From Hofstenia miamia (Eukaryota > Xenacoelomorpha > Acoela > Hofsteniidae), in contig CABFPE010000214.1 of NCBI GenBank assembly GCA_900660155.1, positions 964,532 to 993,396 of the forward strand: a DNA stretch of 28,865 nt, given 5' to 3'. Below the pieces are notes generated by a model. It was not told the origin of the DNA and made no database searches. It saw nothing but the letters and a program-made list of their open reading frames with translations. A program made the position numbers and the translations under genes. Below are positions 9,750 through 21,486 of this stretch, piece by piece; positions within the stretch are counted from its first letter, which is position 1; each line of letters starts with the position of its first letter.

Positions 9750-12700
9750 CCTTACTGGTACATGCACATTGCAGTAAACAATTCTAAGTTCATCAAAAAT
9801 AACTCCGTTGATAAAATCTATTGGCTTTATCTGCGAATGAAAATAAATCTTCCATGGGGCTGGTACTGCACTTAAAATTGATCTGTTACAAAACTTCGCG
9901 TAAAACTTACTAAAATTAATGTATTTATTCATACGGAATTCATATTTGAATCTCATGTCTGTTAAGTAGTGTAATTGGATTTCTAAATCCACTCAACGAT
10001 TTAATAGCAGTCGAATGCCGGAAAGTGTTAGAGGTCTTCTTAAATTTATTACTTGAATCTTTGCAGAGTAGACGAAGCAACCTTAATTATATTTGCTTTG
10101 ATAATAGCTCGCAATCTCAGTTTGAAAATTACAAAGAGTGTCTATAATTTGGTACGTAGGTGCTAGATCCATGTTTGCAAATGAATGTAAACACCGCTCG
10201 AACAGAAAATGCAGTTAATCGTTAATTGTAAAATATTGAAATTCCCAGTTCATTAAGAGACTTTTTCTGAACGATGTTAATAAAGAGGCCAAAAAAATCT
10301 GAAAATATTTCATTTTTTTGTAGAAAATCTATACATTTATTCAACTTTGATCACTAGTTCCCTAGGAATAGCAATTCCTCAAGTAATTTCTTCCCATTAT
10401 CATATAGTTTGAAATGAATACTTAAATTTGCTATGGATAATAAAAAAAATTACATTTGCCTTAACATGTGCTTCTAGAATGATTTGTTGGAATCAATTCG
10501 ATATTAAGAACAATAAAAATATGTACAAAATTATCAAGTTTCATTTAAATCAAATATATTCAATTTTACAATCATTGATGATTCACAAAACGAATTTCCA
10601 CGGAAAGAATTACAGATAAAACGTAATTTTCTTTAGCTTTTTTAAATGCAATTTAATGCATAGAGTTTAAATAAATATAATGTTTATTATTAAAGAAGAA
10701 TGCAATTTTATTCATATAGTTGTATTCAAAATATTAATGGCAAATTAAAATTCAATCACATATGTATGATTTCGCATACAAAGGCTTATATTTTACCCAT
10801 AAATACATCTTCATAAAATAGCAATTGTTAAGCAATAATTTCAGTGCAAAATTCAATATTTGGCAAGAGATTTTATAGTCTGGATTAGAAAGACAGAGAA
10901 TAAACACTTCTCATACAATAATAAAGGTTTTCCAGCAATTTGCACAATTATTTCTCACAACAAATAATGTATAAATGGCAATTATTGCTGTTTCCCCCTT
11001 AAAACTAGCATAAACTTTACGCATATGTTTACATAAATATAAAGGTAATGTCTAGGGTCCCCAATTAAAACAATTTATCGGTGTCTATCAAAATAATGCA
11101 GACATTAAGAAAATCAATTCAACTCAAATTGTTCTCTTCATCTTTACTCTATGTTCATGCTTTACTTAAGTTAACTAAATTTGGTTATAATCACCTAACT
11201 TCATTTCCCACCGCTCCGAATAGAATTTCTGCTGGAAATATAATTATATTTTTAAATATATGAAGGTATTAAAAATTGAAAATTGCTCATTATATAATAG
11301 AAAAGGGAATGGGAGGGACAAGAGTGGATAGTCTTGTAGATGATTTGAAAACAGAGTTCATTTTCCATTAATCGATTTTAGGCTCAACTAAACCTAACTT
11401 AAAGATTATATTACTATGTTGATCCAGTATTCCTGAAAAACCTATTTTTAGCAATTATTTGGTATTTAGGCATAAAAATATATTGCTAAAAGGGCTAACT
11501 TTTCCTACATATAATGTATCTGCATCTGGACATCAAATATTATTTGTTGCTTTGTGTGTACATATTAGAGTTGTCCAGGATCGTTCAGAGTCCCATAGGA
11601 ATGTGATTTGGTGCTAAGGATTTCAGTGGAATTGGGACTAACAAGGGCCTAGGATAATAAACATAGAAACTGGTATGCTGCATTTACATTTTTTACTCCA
11701 AATCTTTGCAATTTATTTCAAAATTGATGTTATGCAGTCAAAAAAGGGGGAAGTAATGCGCATAGGAGTAGTAATGGAAGAAAGCTAGGTGGTACTGTGT
11801 CCAAGAAAATTCTGGTCCTGCAGAATGCTAGTGCACAAGTATTTATCATTAAATGTTGAATGCAGTGTAATGACTTCTTGGAGATTGGAGTGTTTAAACA
11901 TCCTTCAGTTTTTTAGAACGATTCTTGAGCTGTTTGGCAGGACATGTTAATAATTTTTAAAAAAAATTGAAAGATTTCTTGTATTGCAACTAAAATGGTT
12001 AACATATTCGCAGCATTGGATGCAGTTTTGAGAAATTTTGCGCTTTTTTGAAATTACAGTTTACGCAAAATACTTGATACTCATCTGAATGAGCAAAGTT
12101 ATATCATTTTGTAACAATTGTAATGTTTAGGGTTAAATCTTGCATGGTAGCTAAAATGACCTGTTCAAAATAGTATTGACATTTTTTACATATATTAAGC
12201 TTTGCTGTATTTTGAACTTGTTACAACTCATCAATCTTTACAAGTGCTTGAGCTTTACTTTTTTAACAAAACACAGGTAAAGTCGGTTGAGTTGATGTAA
12301 TAAGGGGGCTGACTGAGATTTTCAAATACTGCTTTTTGGTTTGGGATTTAACTAAATATTATACATTGACTTAAAATTACTGCAAAATTGTTTAACTAAA
12401 ATTTCTGTGGTGCTTTCAATAGAGTGCACGTAGATATTAATTTAAAAGCATAAAAAATGTACACTCCAAACTGGCATCTGCACATATGCACCAACACAAC
12501 TATTCCACGTTTATTTGAAAATGTTTAGCTTTCACATCTACAAGTACGACTTAATGAAATGTTTAAGCAATGTTTGTAGATGAAAAAATTTGTTAAGAAA
12601 TATATATTTTGAAAACAATATTTGGGTTGTATTTTGTTGTATACACAACATAATTTAAAATCCCCTATCTCTTTTTCCATAAAATTAGCTTTTCTATAAT

Positions 12701-13331
12701 GGAAAAATCGGTTAAAGAAGCTGCACTAATAAATTTAAGGAGTTTAAGTTGGAAGAACTTTGCACATACAGTTGCGTCGTAATTTAACTTTTTCATAAGT
12801 TGTTGAGACTGAAACCACAAAGTAATCACGAAATACAATGCAAATATTTTATATACTTAAGAAAGTTTTTAATGTAAAAAGCTCCAAAAAGTCTAGATAA
12901 GCCGTTAATAGAACTTTAAGCAGTTGATCAAAACCTTACCTTGTTTGATATTATAATCTCTGTGTTTCTTTTTTTATGCATTGCAAAAAAAGAATAATTT
13001 TAAGGCCTTACATTGAATTTATTTCAATTTGTATTGTATGATCTTTATTGAAGCAGCCAAATTTATTTCACAAATATAAGCAAACTATCAAATTTTGAAT
13101 TGTGACATCACTTTTGTTCGCATATGTGTACAAAATGTTATATTGAGTTATGTAATAACGTTAAACGTTTGGGATTTAAAGTTAGAGCTTGAATTATTTG
13201 CTTTGATAAACCTGTGACATAATCTCTTGGGGCAATTCATTCTATTGGATTATTACACTGGTTATAAGAGTTTTGATTAATTTTTAAAATTTCGACGAGA
13301 CCCTCTCACCCTTCAACCAACCCTGTCTTAC
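9750..13331. other. Long AT-rich stretch without recognisable gene
   Basis: Both strands were read. Only short AT-rich open frames occur (for example 9744-9992 minus, 10428-10619 plus, 11081-11263 plus), with no domain motif or coding-like composition. No clear element ends were found. If the minus-strand gene described further on extends this way, this would be intron or 3' flank. Confidence 0.5.
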
Positions 13332-13390
13332 CATAAATATTCAAAATGCATTTTTTGTAGAATAAATCGATTTCGTATCTCTGATGTTTA
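13332..13390 (-). CDS. Weak candidate exon downstream of the kinase-like exons
   Basis: On the minus strand a 59-bp block ends in a good donor (TTTATG|GTAAGA) and starts after an acceptor-like TGTAG. Of its three frames only the one continuing from phase 2 is open, and phase 2 is what the exon at 16834-17059 would require if its donor is used. The peptide includes KHQRYEIDLFYKK and is not recognisable. The composition is as AT-rich as the surroundings and the pyrimidine tract is poor, so chance is a serious alternative. Confidence 0.2.
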
Positions 13391-13940
13391 CTACACATTA
13401 TGCGACGGGACAGTATTACAGAATGGACAGATTGAATAACCCTCATCAAGTAGCTCATCCTTTAAAAGATGTTTACTTTAGAGTTAAATCTTATTCCAAC
13501 TAAATAACTGCTGTGGTCATTTCAATTAGCTCCGATCAATATATATATTGTCAAAATTTTGATCGACAGAAATTTCATACGCGTAAGTGTCCATAAAATG
13601 CTAAAAGAAAATTCTCTGCAAAGTCATTGAATGATTTTAGTAATTAAATAAGATAGAAAAATCCCACGGTATTTTAGATTACATTTTACGAATTCTCATT
13701 TGATTACATTTACAATCTTCAAAAGATAATTGTTAATTAGTTCAATCAGACTGTCAAGTTGTCACTTGGCAAAAAGCCACGGGACTACCATTCTTTTGAG
13801 AAGTGACATTTGCTTGCACAACAGAAAAAGATAAAATAATAATTTTCCTTCAGAAGAAACATATCAACAGCTTTTTGGACCTACACTAAACATTATTAAA
13901 TTAAAAAGTCCTATTTTGCACCATTGTCTTAAGTTCGTAT
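13391..13940. other. AT-rich stretch without recognisable gene
   Basis: Nothing is seen beyond a local dyad around TCAAAATTTTGA (about 13552). Confidence 0.45.
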
Positions 13941-13966
13941 ACACAGACACACACATACACATACAC

Positions 13967-14004
<38 letters not shown>
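13941..14004. repeat. (CA)n then (TA)n compound microsatellite
   Basis: Imperfect CACA/CATACA units are followed by about 18 TA units. Confidence 0.85.
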
Positions 14005-14007
<3 letters not shown>

Positions 14008-14578
14008 TTATAGACAAATATACCTTTTATTTTATAACCTAAATAATTAAATTTCCAGTCAAAAACAGGCTTTTAATATAAGTTAATAACCGTTTTTTCC
14101 AATTTTAGACTAATTGTAAACCAATTTTTGGTTATTCTAAAGCGATTTTTGATAAAATACTTTGTATATTAGATCGTCAGAAAGGCGAAAATGTCAAGTA
14201 CTTATTTTTTCAACTTCTGATTGTTTAAATTTTCATTCTGTGAAAATAGCCCTTAAGCCTTCCTTTGAAATATCGTGATGCTAAATATTCCATTTCTTCT
14301 TATGCGCATGAATAATTCGCCTGAAGAATACACTTTGCGTTAAATCTACCTAGTAGAGGTGTGCGGCATCAGTTAATTTTAGTCCCAATCTCTGTTTGGT
14401 CCTGGTAGTAATTAACGTCTTTAATTTTGCACTCATATTTACGTGTGAATATAGAAAAGTGAAATATGCGTGGTTTGAAGCTAAACACATCAAACTAACT
14501 GGTGAAATTCATATTAAGTGTAATATTTTTAAATTAATAGGCTTCTAATGTATATTATACTAGGGTTAAAATTCTTGA

Positions 14579-14872
14579 TGTTTTGCCCGAAATATTTGTT
14601 CCCGGTCATGTCTCGTATCTGGTTTTAGTAGCTTAATCAATGTTTTCAGCAATATTACAAAATTTTATAGATTTTCTGCCATCGACTGCCTAGTTCAGAT
14701 ATCTTTTACATTTGCTGATGACTTAAGCTCAGAAATGTTGGCAGTGTTAGTGCAGGAATATTTTGGAGCTAATGTATCTAAATGTGAGCCTTTTCAGAAC
14801 GGTTACAAAACAAACTGCATGCAACACAAAGTTGCTCTGAAAACTAGAACAACGGATCTGGGTAAATGGTAG
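14579..14872 (+). other. 97-codon open frame without known domain
   Basis: The plus-strand frame is open from after a TGA (14576-14578) to a TAG (14870-14872) but has no early Met. The 3' part (about 14700-14862) is richer in GC than its surroundings. It contains SFTFADDLSSEM and LAVLVQEYFGANVSK. A possible acceptor (GTTTTCAG at about 14649) and a donor-like GG|GTAAAT (about 14861) could bound an exon. I do not recognise the protein. It may be an exon, a repeat fragment or chance. Confidence 0.2.
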
Positions 14873-16833
14873 CAAGTGATCATACTTAGAACATCTTCAA
14901 AGATCTCCTTCAAGAAAAGGCTCAAGAAATGTAAACTATTACCTACTACTCTTTATCTTAAATATTTAGATGCAATATTCATTAATAAACTCACTATTAG
15001 CTATGACATTTCATTTATACAGCATCATTCACTTCTTTCTCTTACGATCTTGAACACACAAAAAAGATAGAATCCGGCTACATTCAATATTTCTAAATTT
15101 CCAATATTGACAGAAAATTTATTAAACTTGTAGAAAATTATTGAATCTGTTATCACTCACTCCTAATAAAAAGTACACTTAAAAAATATATTAAGCAGCT
15201 TGCATTAACCAAAACTTAATGGATTGTTGAATAAATTCACTTGTAAAATAACTAATTTGCGATTTAAGACCAAACAGATTTTCTCGATTACTAAGAAAAA
15301 TTCACCGAGAAGGTTATGTTTTGATAACAACCAAGCATAACTGTTTTCTAAATACCTGATCATCATAGGATGGCTAAAAGTGAAAGTTTTTAATAACCAT
15401 AACTATTACAAATTTTAATGATTATTTGAAATCCTTTTAAAGATAGTAAACGCTGTTTTTTGTTCATTTAGATTTACAACTTAAAACATTTGAATTATAC
15501 TTTTTTTGATTGACATTTGCTATTTAAATAATAAAGATTTTGATTATAACGTAATAAACATACCCTTAAATATCTTTGATATGCTTTTCTTCCCTTCACC
15601 ATAAATATTCCTGGCAGACACCCAAAGTTCGTACTCCAACTGAGGTTTTAATCTTGAAATCGAAATGCTGATATTTCTAAAGATATTTGTTGAAACTTCC
15701 ATTAATGAGTTGCATTAATTTTTCGATTTCCAGATAATTCAATTCAAATACTTTCAAATTGATGCAAAGAACCAAAAAAAATCAGATTTACCAAGAAAGT
15801 TTATTTTAATGCAAAATCCAAACTTTATTTATCCATTAAGGAAATCTATGATAATAAACAATTTGACTTCACTGTTATTAAGGTTACACATCATTTTGGA
15901 CGAAAGCTTTCAAATGGTTTGTCAAAGTGATTTAAAAATAATGTCTTCAATTTTGATGATAAAAAATGACAGTTCATTGTTATTTACATGTCATATTCAA
16001 GATTTAAGTAGTATAATAATTGGCAAGATTTTGTACATCAAGATCTAGACTAGAAGTAAATGACTGAACTATTGGATTAATGCTCTTCATTGGTCAATAG
16101 TGATGAAACAAAGTTCATGAACAAATATTATGGCTAAAGATGAATTATTGTGAAGTAAATTATATTGAAAACGATGAAGAGCTATATGCAAGTAGAACGC
16201 TTTGTTCATTAAATTCATTAATTAAATCGGAGTGTGTGTCTACTTAATATCTTCTGTTCTCAAGGTTGAATGCAATTTTAAAACAAGCAAAAATAAAATT
16301 TCACTAAAATTAGAAAATTATTGTTTTGGGAGATGCGCTAAATTTGAAAGATGTGTTTTATTAGATTTTCCACTCGGTTCACATAAAAAATGGAGAGAAT
16401 GCTATAGATTTCTGCTCAGTGAACCACAAAATCCAGAAAAGAAAATCAATTAATTCTGAAATGGAAATCCATTTAATAACAGTAAGAGAAAGTAATTTGG
16501 ATGTGTTCCCTTCCAAATGTGAATCTTAGTTAAATTAGTCGCACATAATAACTTGATAAGTGCTAAATATTACAATTTTCTAGTAGTTCTAAAGTAGGAA
16601 TTTACTTAAGAACACCAACAGAAGGTAATTCGGCTGCATTTCATGGCGACTTTTAGTCGAATCCGTCGCTTACAATTCTGATGCCTGTCATATCAATAAA
16701 AACATTTTATAAATTACCAAGTATCATTGCAAATCATGGATCAATCTTCGGTAGTTGAATTTTATGGATCCAATCAATAGTTCTATGAATAATATTTGAA
16801 TATTTAAGCGTTTGAGTTCTATAGAAAGAGTAC
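14873..16833. other. AT-rich stretch without recognisable gene
   Basis: Only AT-rich spurious frames were seen. On the hypothesis that the minus-strand gene continues beyond 16834, this is intron. Confidence 0.45.
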
Positions 16834-17059
16834 CTGCCCGTGAATAGCTCCGCTAGCACTTCATACACTTGACTGCTAGCGATGATAGGGCTCCCTGACT
16901 CGTATACGGATTGTCTCACTGTGACAGAATAAAGATGCACCATCTGCTCCGATGGATTGGACGACCACGTAAGCTTGTACTGATGACCGTGTCGCAGAGG
17001 CACTGGGTCATAGAGGATGGGTTCAGACGGCAGCAAAGATTTATTACATAGGAAGGCAT
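16834..17059 (-). CDS. Kinase-like exon: catalytic loop to alpha-F, catalytic residues missing
   Basis: The longest open frame in the window (17192-16734) covers this block, whose GC is clearly raised (29 of 60 at 16861-16920). I take the exon as the part between the acceptor GATTTTAG and the donor CAG|GTACTC: 226 bp, phase 1 in, phase 2 out. The peptide aligns with kinase landmarks in order: KSLLPSEPILYD for HRDLKPENILLD, YKLTWSS for VKLTDFG, VRQSVYES for VKWMALES, and SSQVYEVLAELFTG for SDVWSFGVLLWELMTG with three residues fewer. If right, the HRD and DFG aspartates are both lost, so this would be a pseudokinase. The donor is weak; reading through to a stop at 16734 as a terminal exon is the alternative. 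A fibronectin-III-like beta-sandwich is a competing reading. Confidence 0.5.
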
Positions 17060-17275
17060 CTAAAATCACGTTTATCAAAACAGAACACACTTTTGCGGTT
17101 GAATTGACATGTGCTTTGACAGCTAAAATTTCTTGAATTAACTTAGTGCTTCCTTGTTCATAATAATTTAAACTGTGATACATGTAATTCAAAAATCAGA
17201 GAAATAATGCAAATTCGATAGAATTAAATATTGAAAATTTCAATGAAATGCGAGAATAGTATTTGCAATAATCAC

Positions 17276-17342
17276 CAGAGATGCAACCCATTCAACCCGG
17301 CTGCTAGTTCAACAAGTTCACGGGGCATTCTTCTAATAGAAA
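17276..17342 (-). CDS. Possible kinase alpha-E exon, or a hAT end
   Basis: The minus strand reads RELVELAAGLNGLHL, typical of kinase helix alpha-E just before the catalytic loop. It lies exactly between the exons that would supply alpha-D (18964-19132) and the catalytic loop (16834-17059). Using the acceptor TTATCGAG|TT the phase fits the upstream exon (1), but the donor CTCTG|GTGATT leaves phase 2 where the next exon needs phase 1, a one-base conflict. Against an exon, its last 13 bases GGTTGCATCTCTG are identical to the end of the TSD-flanked hAT element at 25404. Both readings stay open. Confidence 0.3.
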
Positions 17343-18481
17343 CTCGATAAAATCAGGTCATCGAGTAATTGAAAAATCTTATTGAAGTATATTTAATAGC
17401 TATTTCAATTCTATGCGTTGACAAACGGAATGCAAGGAAAGAGCTCATTAAGAAAAAGCCAGAGAACATCAACGCTGTACGGCACCAGAAACTCTAGTTT
17501 CCATAATTTAATTATATGTTAAATGACTGTTTCTGCTTAAAACTTTTGCACGTCTCTATAAGGGGTTCATTTTTTCAACTTTACGGCTATCATATGTCAG
17601 GTTGCTGCACTATTTGATTTTCTTGTAAAGCAGTTTAGGCGTGGCATATCAAATGAAATTTCAAAATATCAAAGTATTTTAGGATGCAGCTACACTAATA
17701 TTTAATACAGAAAACTATAAGTGAGCATGGTTATATTTGCTACTTTGCAAATTTAGAATGTTTAAGGCCTTGTGTTTGCTATAATGCTTCTATTTGTGCG
17801 CCATAGGAGATGACAATCACAACATTGCTGCACCAATAAGCTCTTAAAACAAAATAATTTATGATAATGGATTGCATGACTAAATCAATCACTTCCAAAA
17901 TATAAGAACTACAGGAATTTATTCATTAAACTTATGAACCTACAGTATTTGGAAAAGAGGCATTTTTTTTGTCCCGCCACCACTTCTAACGCCAATCCGT
18001 GAAGCGGCTTATCAAAAAAAGATTGCTGGTATAATGTGCACAAAAATGTTTTAGCATAAAAACTTCAATAAATACAATAAAAATTCAATAAAAAAATAGA
18101 AAAATATTGTTTGAATTCTTAATTGGCTCCCTGTATCTGCTAATCGATGGATCATTTAGCTCTCAAAAAAGGAAGGCTTAAAAAGATCTGAGAATTAATT
18201 GTAAGCTTATGGAGCATCAATTGCTTCTTCGTAAATGATTAGTGTTGATGTAGTTTCTTATATTATTGAAATCTCATTTCAAACTATGTAGTTGTCCCAT
18301 TTCAGAATTACAAATTATCATTTTATCAAAGCAAAAATATAAGAAATTTAATTCAAAAGAAAGCAGAGTGCACTAATATAGTATTCATGTACGGATACGT
18401 TTCTACGAAAAAAAGTCGATTAATAACAGGCAATAGTTAATCTCACTTTGTAAAACCCATTAAACAAAAAAACGATCAAAG

Positions 18482-18483
<2 letters not shown>
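17343..18483. other. AT-rich stretch, probable intron
   Basis: It lies between two kinase-like blocks on the minus strand. No element ends or coding motifs were identified with any confidence. A GC-richer patch near 17970-18005 was not interpretable. Confidence 0.4.

Positions 18484-18532
<49 letters not shown>
18484..18532. repeat. (TA)n microsatellite
   Basis: A nearly pure TA run with one CA interruption. Confidence 0.9.
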
Positions 18533-18540
18533 ACTTTGAA

Positions 18541-18603
18541 ATCACCTCGGGGCATAGGTCATATGGTCTCGGGTCATTATGACGTAGCCCGTTCCCAACT
18601 CTG
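18541..18603 (-). mobile_element. Solitary hAT-like terminus
   Basis: The reverse complement starts CAGAGTTGGGAACGGGCTAC and contains GTCATAATGACCCGAGACC, a GC-rich block in AT-rich surroundings. The first nine bases CAGAGTTGG equal the left end of the hAT element at 7055. The neighbouring octamer is ATATGAAA. I found no partner end with that octamer, so it may be truncated by the adjacent TA run. Confidence 0.4.
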
Positions 18604-18963
18604 ATATGAAAGACTTCACTAATATTTGGTGTTTGTAACACTGCTCAATTTTCATATCAGTTTTCAATTTTTAAGTTTACCAACCATAATAGTAATTATT
18701 ATCTTTCTATGTCCAGATCCCGTTATGGTTACCATACTTAAATAGGTGGTATTATAGCAGCATACCATCTAATAGAAAGTTTAACCACTATATGTGCTGT
18801 TTGGACATGGTAAAATTCATACTTATTATCTAATCTAGTTAGTGAATTTGACATAAAATGATTGTCAGTTGTAAACTATAGAAGATATTAATCTTAAGGC
18901 AATCCAAAAGAAATAAATTGGAAAGCTACATTTCGTAATTCCAATTTTCAAAATTCGGTTTAC

Positions 18964-19132
18964 CTTCGAATCCGTTGTAACATTGAATATGTTTACGCAA
19001 ATCGCCATGAGGCAATCTAAACGAGCCATGGCCATGGGCTCCCATTATTGCGACTAAATTTAAACACATGTTAAAGCAGTGTACATTGTAAATGCCTTCA
19101 GTGGATTTACCTTTAAAGCTTATGCGAGCGAT
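18964..19132 (-). CDS. Kinase-like exon: beta-3 to alpha-D
   Basis: The minus-strand block is open through 56 codons. It begins after a good acceptor (CTGTTTATTCCGCAG) and ends at the donor GAAG|GTAAAC, phase 0 in and phase 1 out. The phase-1 exit matches the entry phase of the exon at 17059, giving Asp at the junction. GC is higher than in the surroundings. Landmarks fit a tyrosine-kinase-type N-lobe: IARISFKGKSTEG at the VAVKTLK position, NLVAIMGA for the HPNIVRLLG strand beta-4, then LPHGDLRKHI for the hinge and alpha-D (compare HGDL in MET/RON-type receptors). The beta-3 lysine would be absent and the alpha-C and beta-5 segments are short. No start codon: this is an internal exon. The fold assignment is by eye. 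Confidence 0.5.
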
Positions 19133-20408
19133 CTGCGGAATAAACAGTTTTACCTATATTTGTATACATAGATAATGGTGCGATTTTGACATGCCTTCAA
19201 TCATTGACATTACAGTAGTAATTAATTATAAACTTCAAGTGTCAGTCACTTTGTCTTACGTTTTGAAGCTGAAATCTGAAAATATTCAAGTGTCAATGAA
19301 ATCCAGGAATCTACAAATCACAACAAAAGTTAATCTACATCATACCATATAACATCTATATCTAATTATTCATATAATCAAAGTTAGACCGATTGGCCAT
19401 ATATATGTAGAGCTTTTTTAATGGTGTCAAAAAACACATACTCTCCTGCACGCTAAAGTGAAATTTGACTAAATTGCTAGTAATCTATTTTACAAGTTTT
19501 CAATTAGTTCTTGAACACAAATCACCCTCATTATTTGTTAAATTTTTCCAAATTTTATATAGAAGATTGCTTTTTAAAAAATCAAATTTTTGATGTTCAT
19601 AACATAGTATGGACAACTTATCCGTACCCACCATTGTTATTCCTGATTACCCGGTTGTACCAGCCAGTGCCCGTACCCATACGTCAGTAATATAAGCACT
19701 GTAAATGTTTTTAGATCATGCGAATTTGAAAGTTACGACTGTGATACGATTTTTAGCAAATTTAAATTTTCGAAAGCGAATTTTTGCCTTAAAAATGCAA
19801 AAAATCATATCCTAGGTAACGATGATTTTTTACTTCTCCTATTTCAATAAATGTTTGGCACCTTAACATGTAGTAGCGTGATCACAATGATATAGGTTTT
19901 GCACAATTTAAATTATTAAAAAGAATTATAATTTGACCAAGCACCGAGCGAAGTGCTGTTGGAGTTTGCTGGTACCTAGAAATACTAAAACATTTGCTTT
20001 TATCTTTCGTAAAAATTGAACGTAAATGTCGTTTGATAATTGAAAAGCGAATTGCAATTAGAAGCGCAGAACTAGGTCTTTATAGCTACAAATGCTAATG
20101 GCACATGAACGCTTGTCACACTAAAAGGACAGAATTAAGTGCGCTAACAATGTTTTAAGAGCTTATACGAAATTGCTACGTGCAACATTCTTGATTAAAG
20201 TAAAAATGTATCCACTTAAAACTAGCTCTTTGTTATCGCGAAAGATAACACATTTTGTATAAAACATATGAACTTTCACTGTATTTCTTTTATAATTAAC
20301 ACGCGTTTAAAATTTGCTAAATATTAGTCTTTCCATTTTTACCATACAATATTGACCATTTTTACTATATTTCTAGGCCATAAACCCTTGTAAATATATA
20401 TATATATA
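19133..20408. other. AT-rich stretch without recognisable gene
   Basis: A patch at 19618-19683 with CCGTACCC, CCCGGTTGTACC and CCCGTACCC could be the subterminal part of another hAT relic, but no ends are seen. A small hairpin AGCAC/GTGCT with an eight-base loop lies at about 19942-19959. Confidence 0.4.
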
Positions 20409-21486
20409 TAGTCCCCGACAAAAGGCTTTAAACTCCTTAAATATTCATGTTATATTACACATTTTCAATGGGGTTCAGGTCCGGGGATGATCTTGGCCAG
20501 TCACTGATCACATCAAATGGCTGTGCATCAAACCATTGAAGAACAACTTTAGCAGAATGGCGTAGCCCAACATCCTGCATGAAAATGGATGTATTGCAGA
20601 ATGCCATCCATAACAGCAACCCGTTTTGCAGGAGTTGGATTTGCAGACCACATTGTTTCCTTGAGTGGAAGTGGCCAAATGGCACCACGTCCAGAAGCAG
20701 TAAGGCTTCCGCAGAACATTAATTTCATTGGATTCTTGACAGTAGGCACATACCTGGGGTTGTTCCATTCACCAGGAGGGCGTAGAACATGCTGTGAGTA
20801 ATTGCAGAAACATTGCAAGACTGTTGTTTCAGCACTAAATCGGACTTTTCAGCATTCTTCTACTCCCCCATTTGTATGAGCCAAAGCAAAGGCCAACCGG
20901 TCTCGAATGTTTTTTGCTGATAGCCTAGGTTTAGTGGCTGAAAAGTGACATCTTAAGTCACTTTCAAGCTGTAATCAACATTGTATGGTCTGAACACTAG
21001 ACTGACAAGGTGATCCATCCATAGAACACTTTATATCAGAAGCAGTAATTAAAGGATTGGTAACAATAGCTCTGCGAGTATTTCAGTCTTTTTGAGTTGA
21101 GGTGGCACATGGGCAACCTGACCTCTTAACAGACAAATACCTATTGAGTGGCAGCAGAATTTTTGGCCTGACACTGAATAGTGTAGCTGATAGTAGAAAT
21201 ATTGATGATCAGTTGTGCGGATATCACACGATATGACGGTCCAGATTTATGCAGTTCAATGATTTGTGCATGCTTTTCAGTAGTAAAATACTTAACAGGC
21301 CTTCTATATGAAATGAACTGAAATCACAATGAAAGCACTTTTATATTGACAATAATACTAAAAATAGTTTCTTGGAAACCCACTGGTATTAAAAGTAGAC
21401 GGTTTCTCATTGGTTGATGCACTACAATATAATATATGTCATTATAGTCTAAAAAATTAAGGTGGTCAAAGACTTTTGACAGCAGG

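Noticed and set aside
12940..12965. HRD codons on the minus strand next to a strong donor (AAG|GTAAGG)
   Set aside because: The following residues (YNIKQ) do not resemble a kinase catalytic loop, and the block would be a 20-bp micro-exon.
16232..16453. Open frame with CFGRCAKFERC and DFPLGSHKKW, suggestive of a THAP zinc finger
   Set aside because: The Cys spacing and the length before FP do not fit the THAP pattern, and the C-x2-H pair is absent.
16834..17059. Reading this exon as a fibronectin type III domain
   Set aside because: YKLTW, YSVTVR and a later L..G.Y look FN3-like, but the longer ordered series of kinase landmarks and the adjoining HGDLRKHI exon fit better. It is kept as an alternative and not called.
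17276..18603. A single 1.3-kb hAT element joining the CAGAG ends at 17276 and 18603
   Set aside because: The flanking octamers ATAATCAC and ATATGAAA agree at only four of eight positions, and the ends diverge after CAGAG.
18364..18603. A 240-bp hAT element from CAGAGTGCAC to 18603
   Set aside because: The flanking octamers do not match in register. A seven-of-nine match appears only with a nine-base duplication, which hAT elements do not make.
19054..19110. A 57-bp intron splitting the exon at 18964-19132
   Set aside because: GTAAAT...TTTAG borders exist, but the frame is open straight through and the intervening residues fit the kinase-like reading, so one uninterrupted exon is simpler.
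20589..20801. Plus-strand open frame across the second Tc1 element
   Set aside because: It is antisense to the transposase relic and has no domain of its own.
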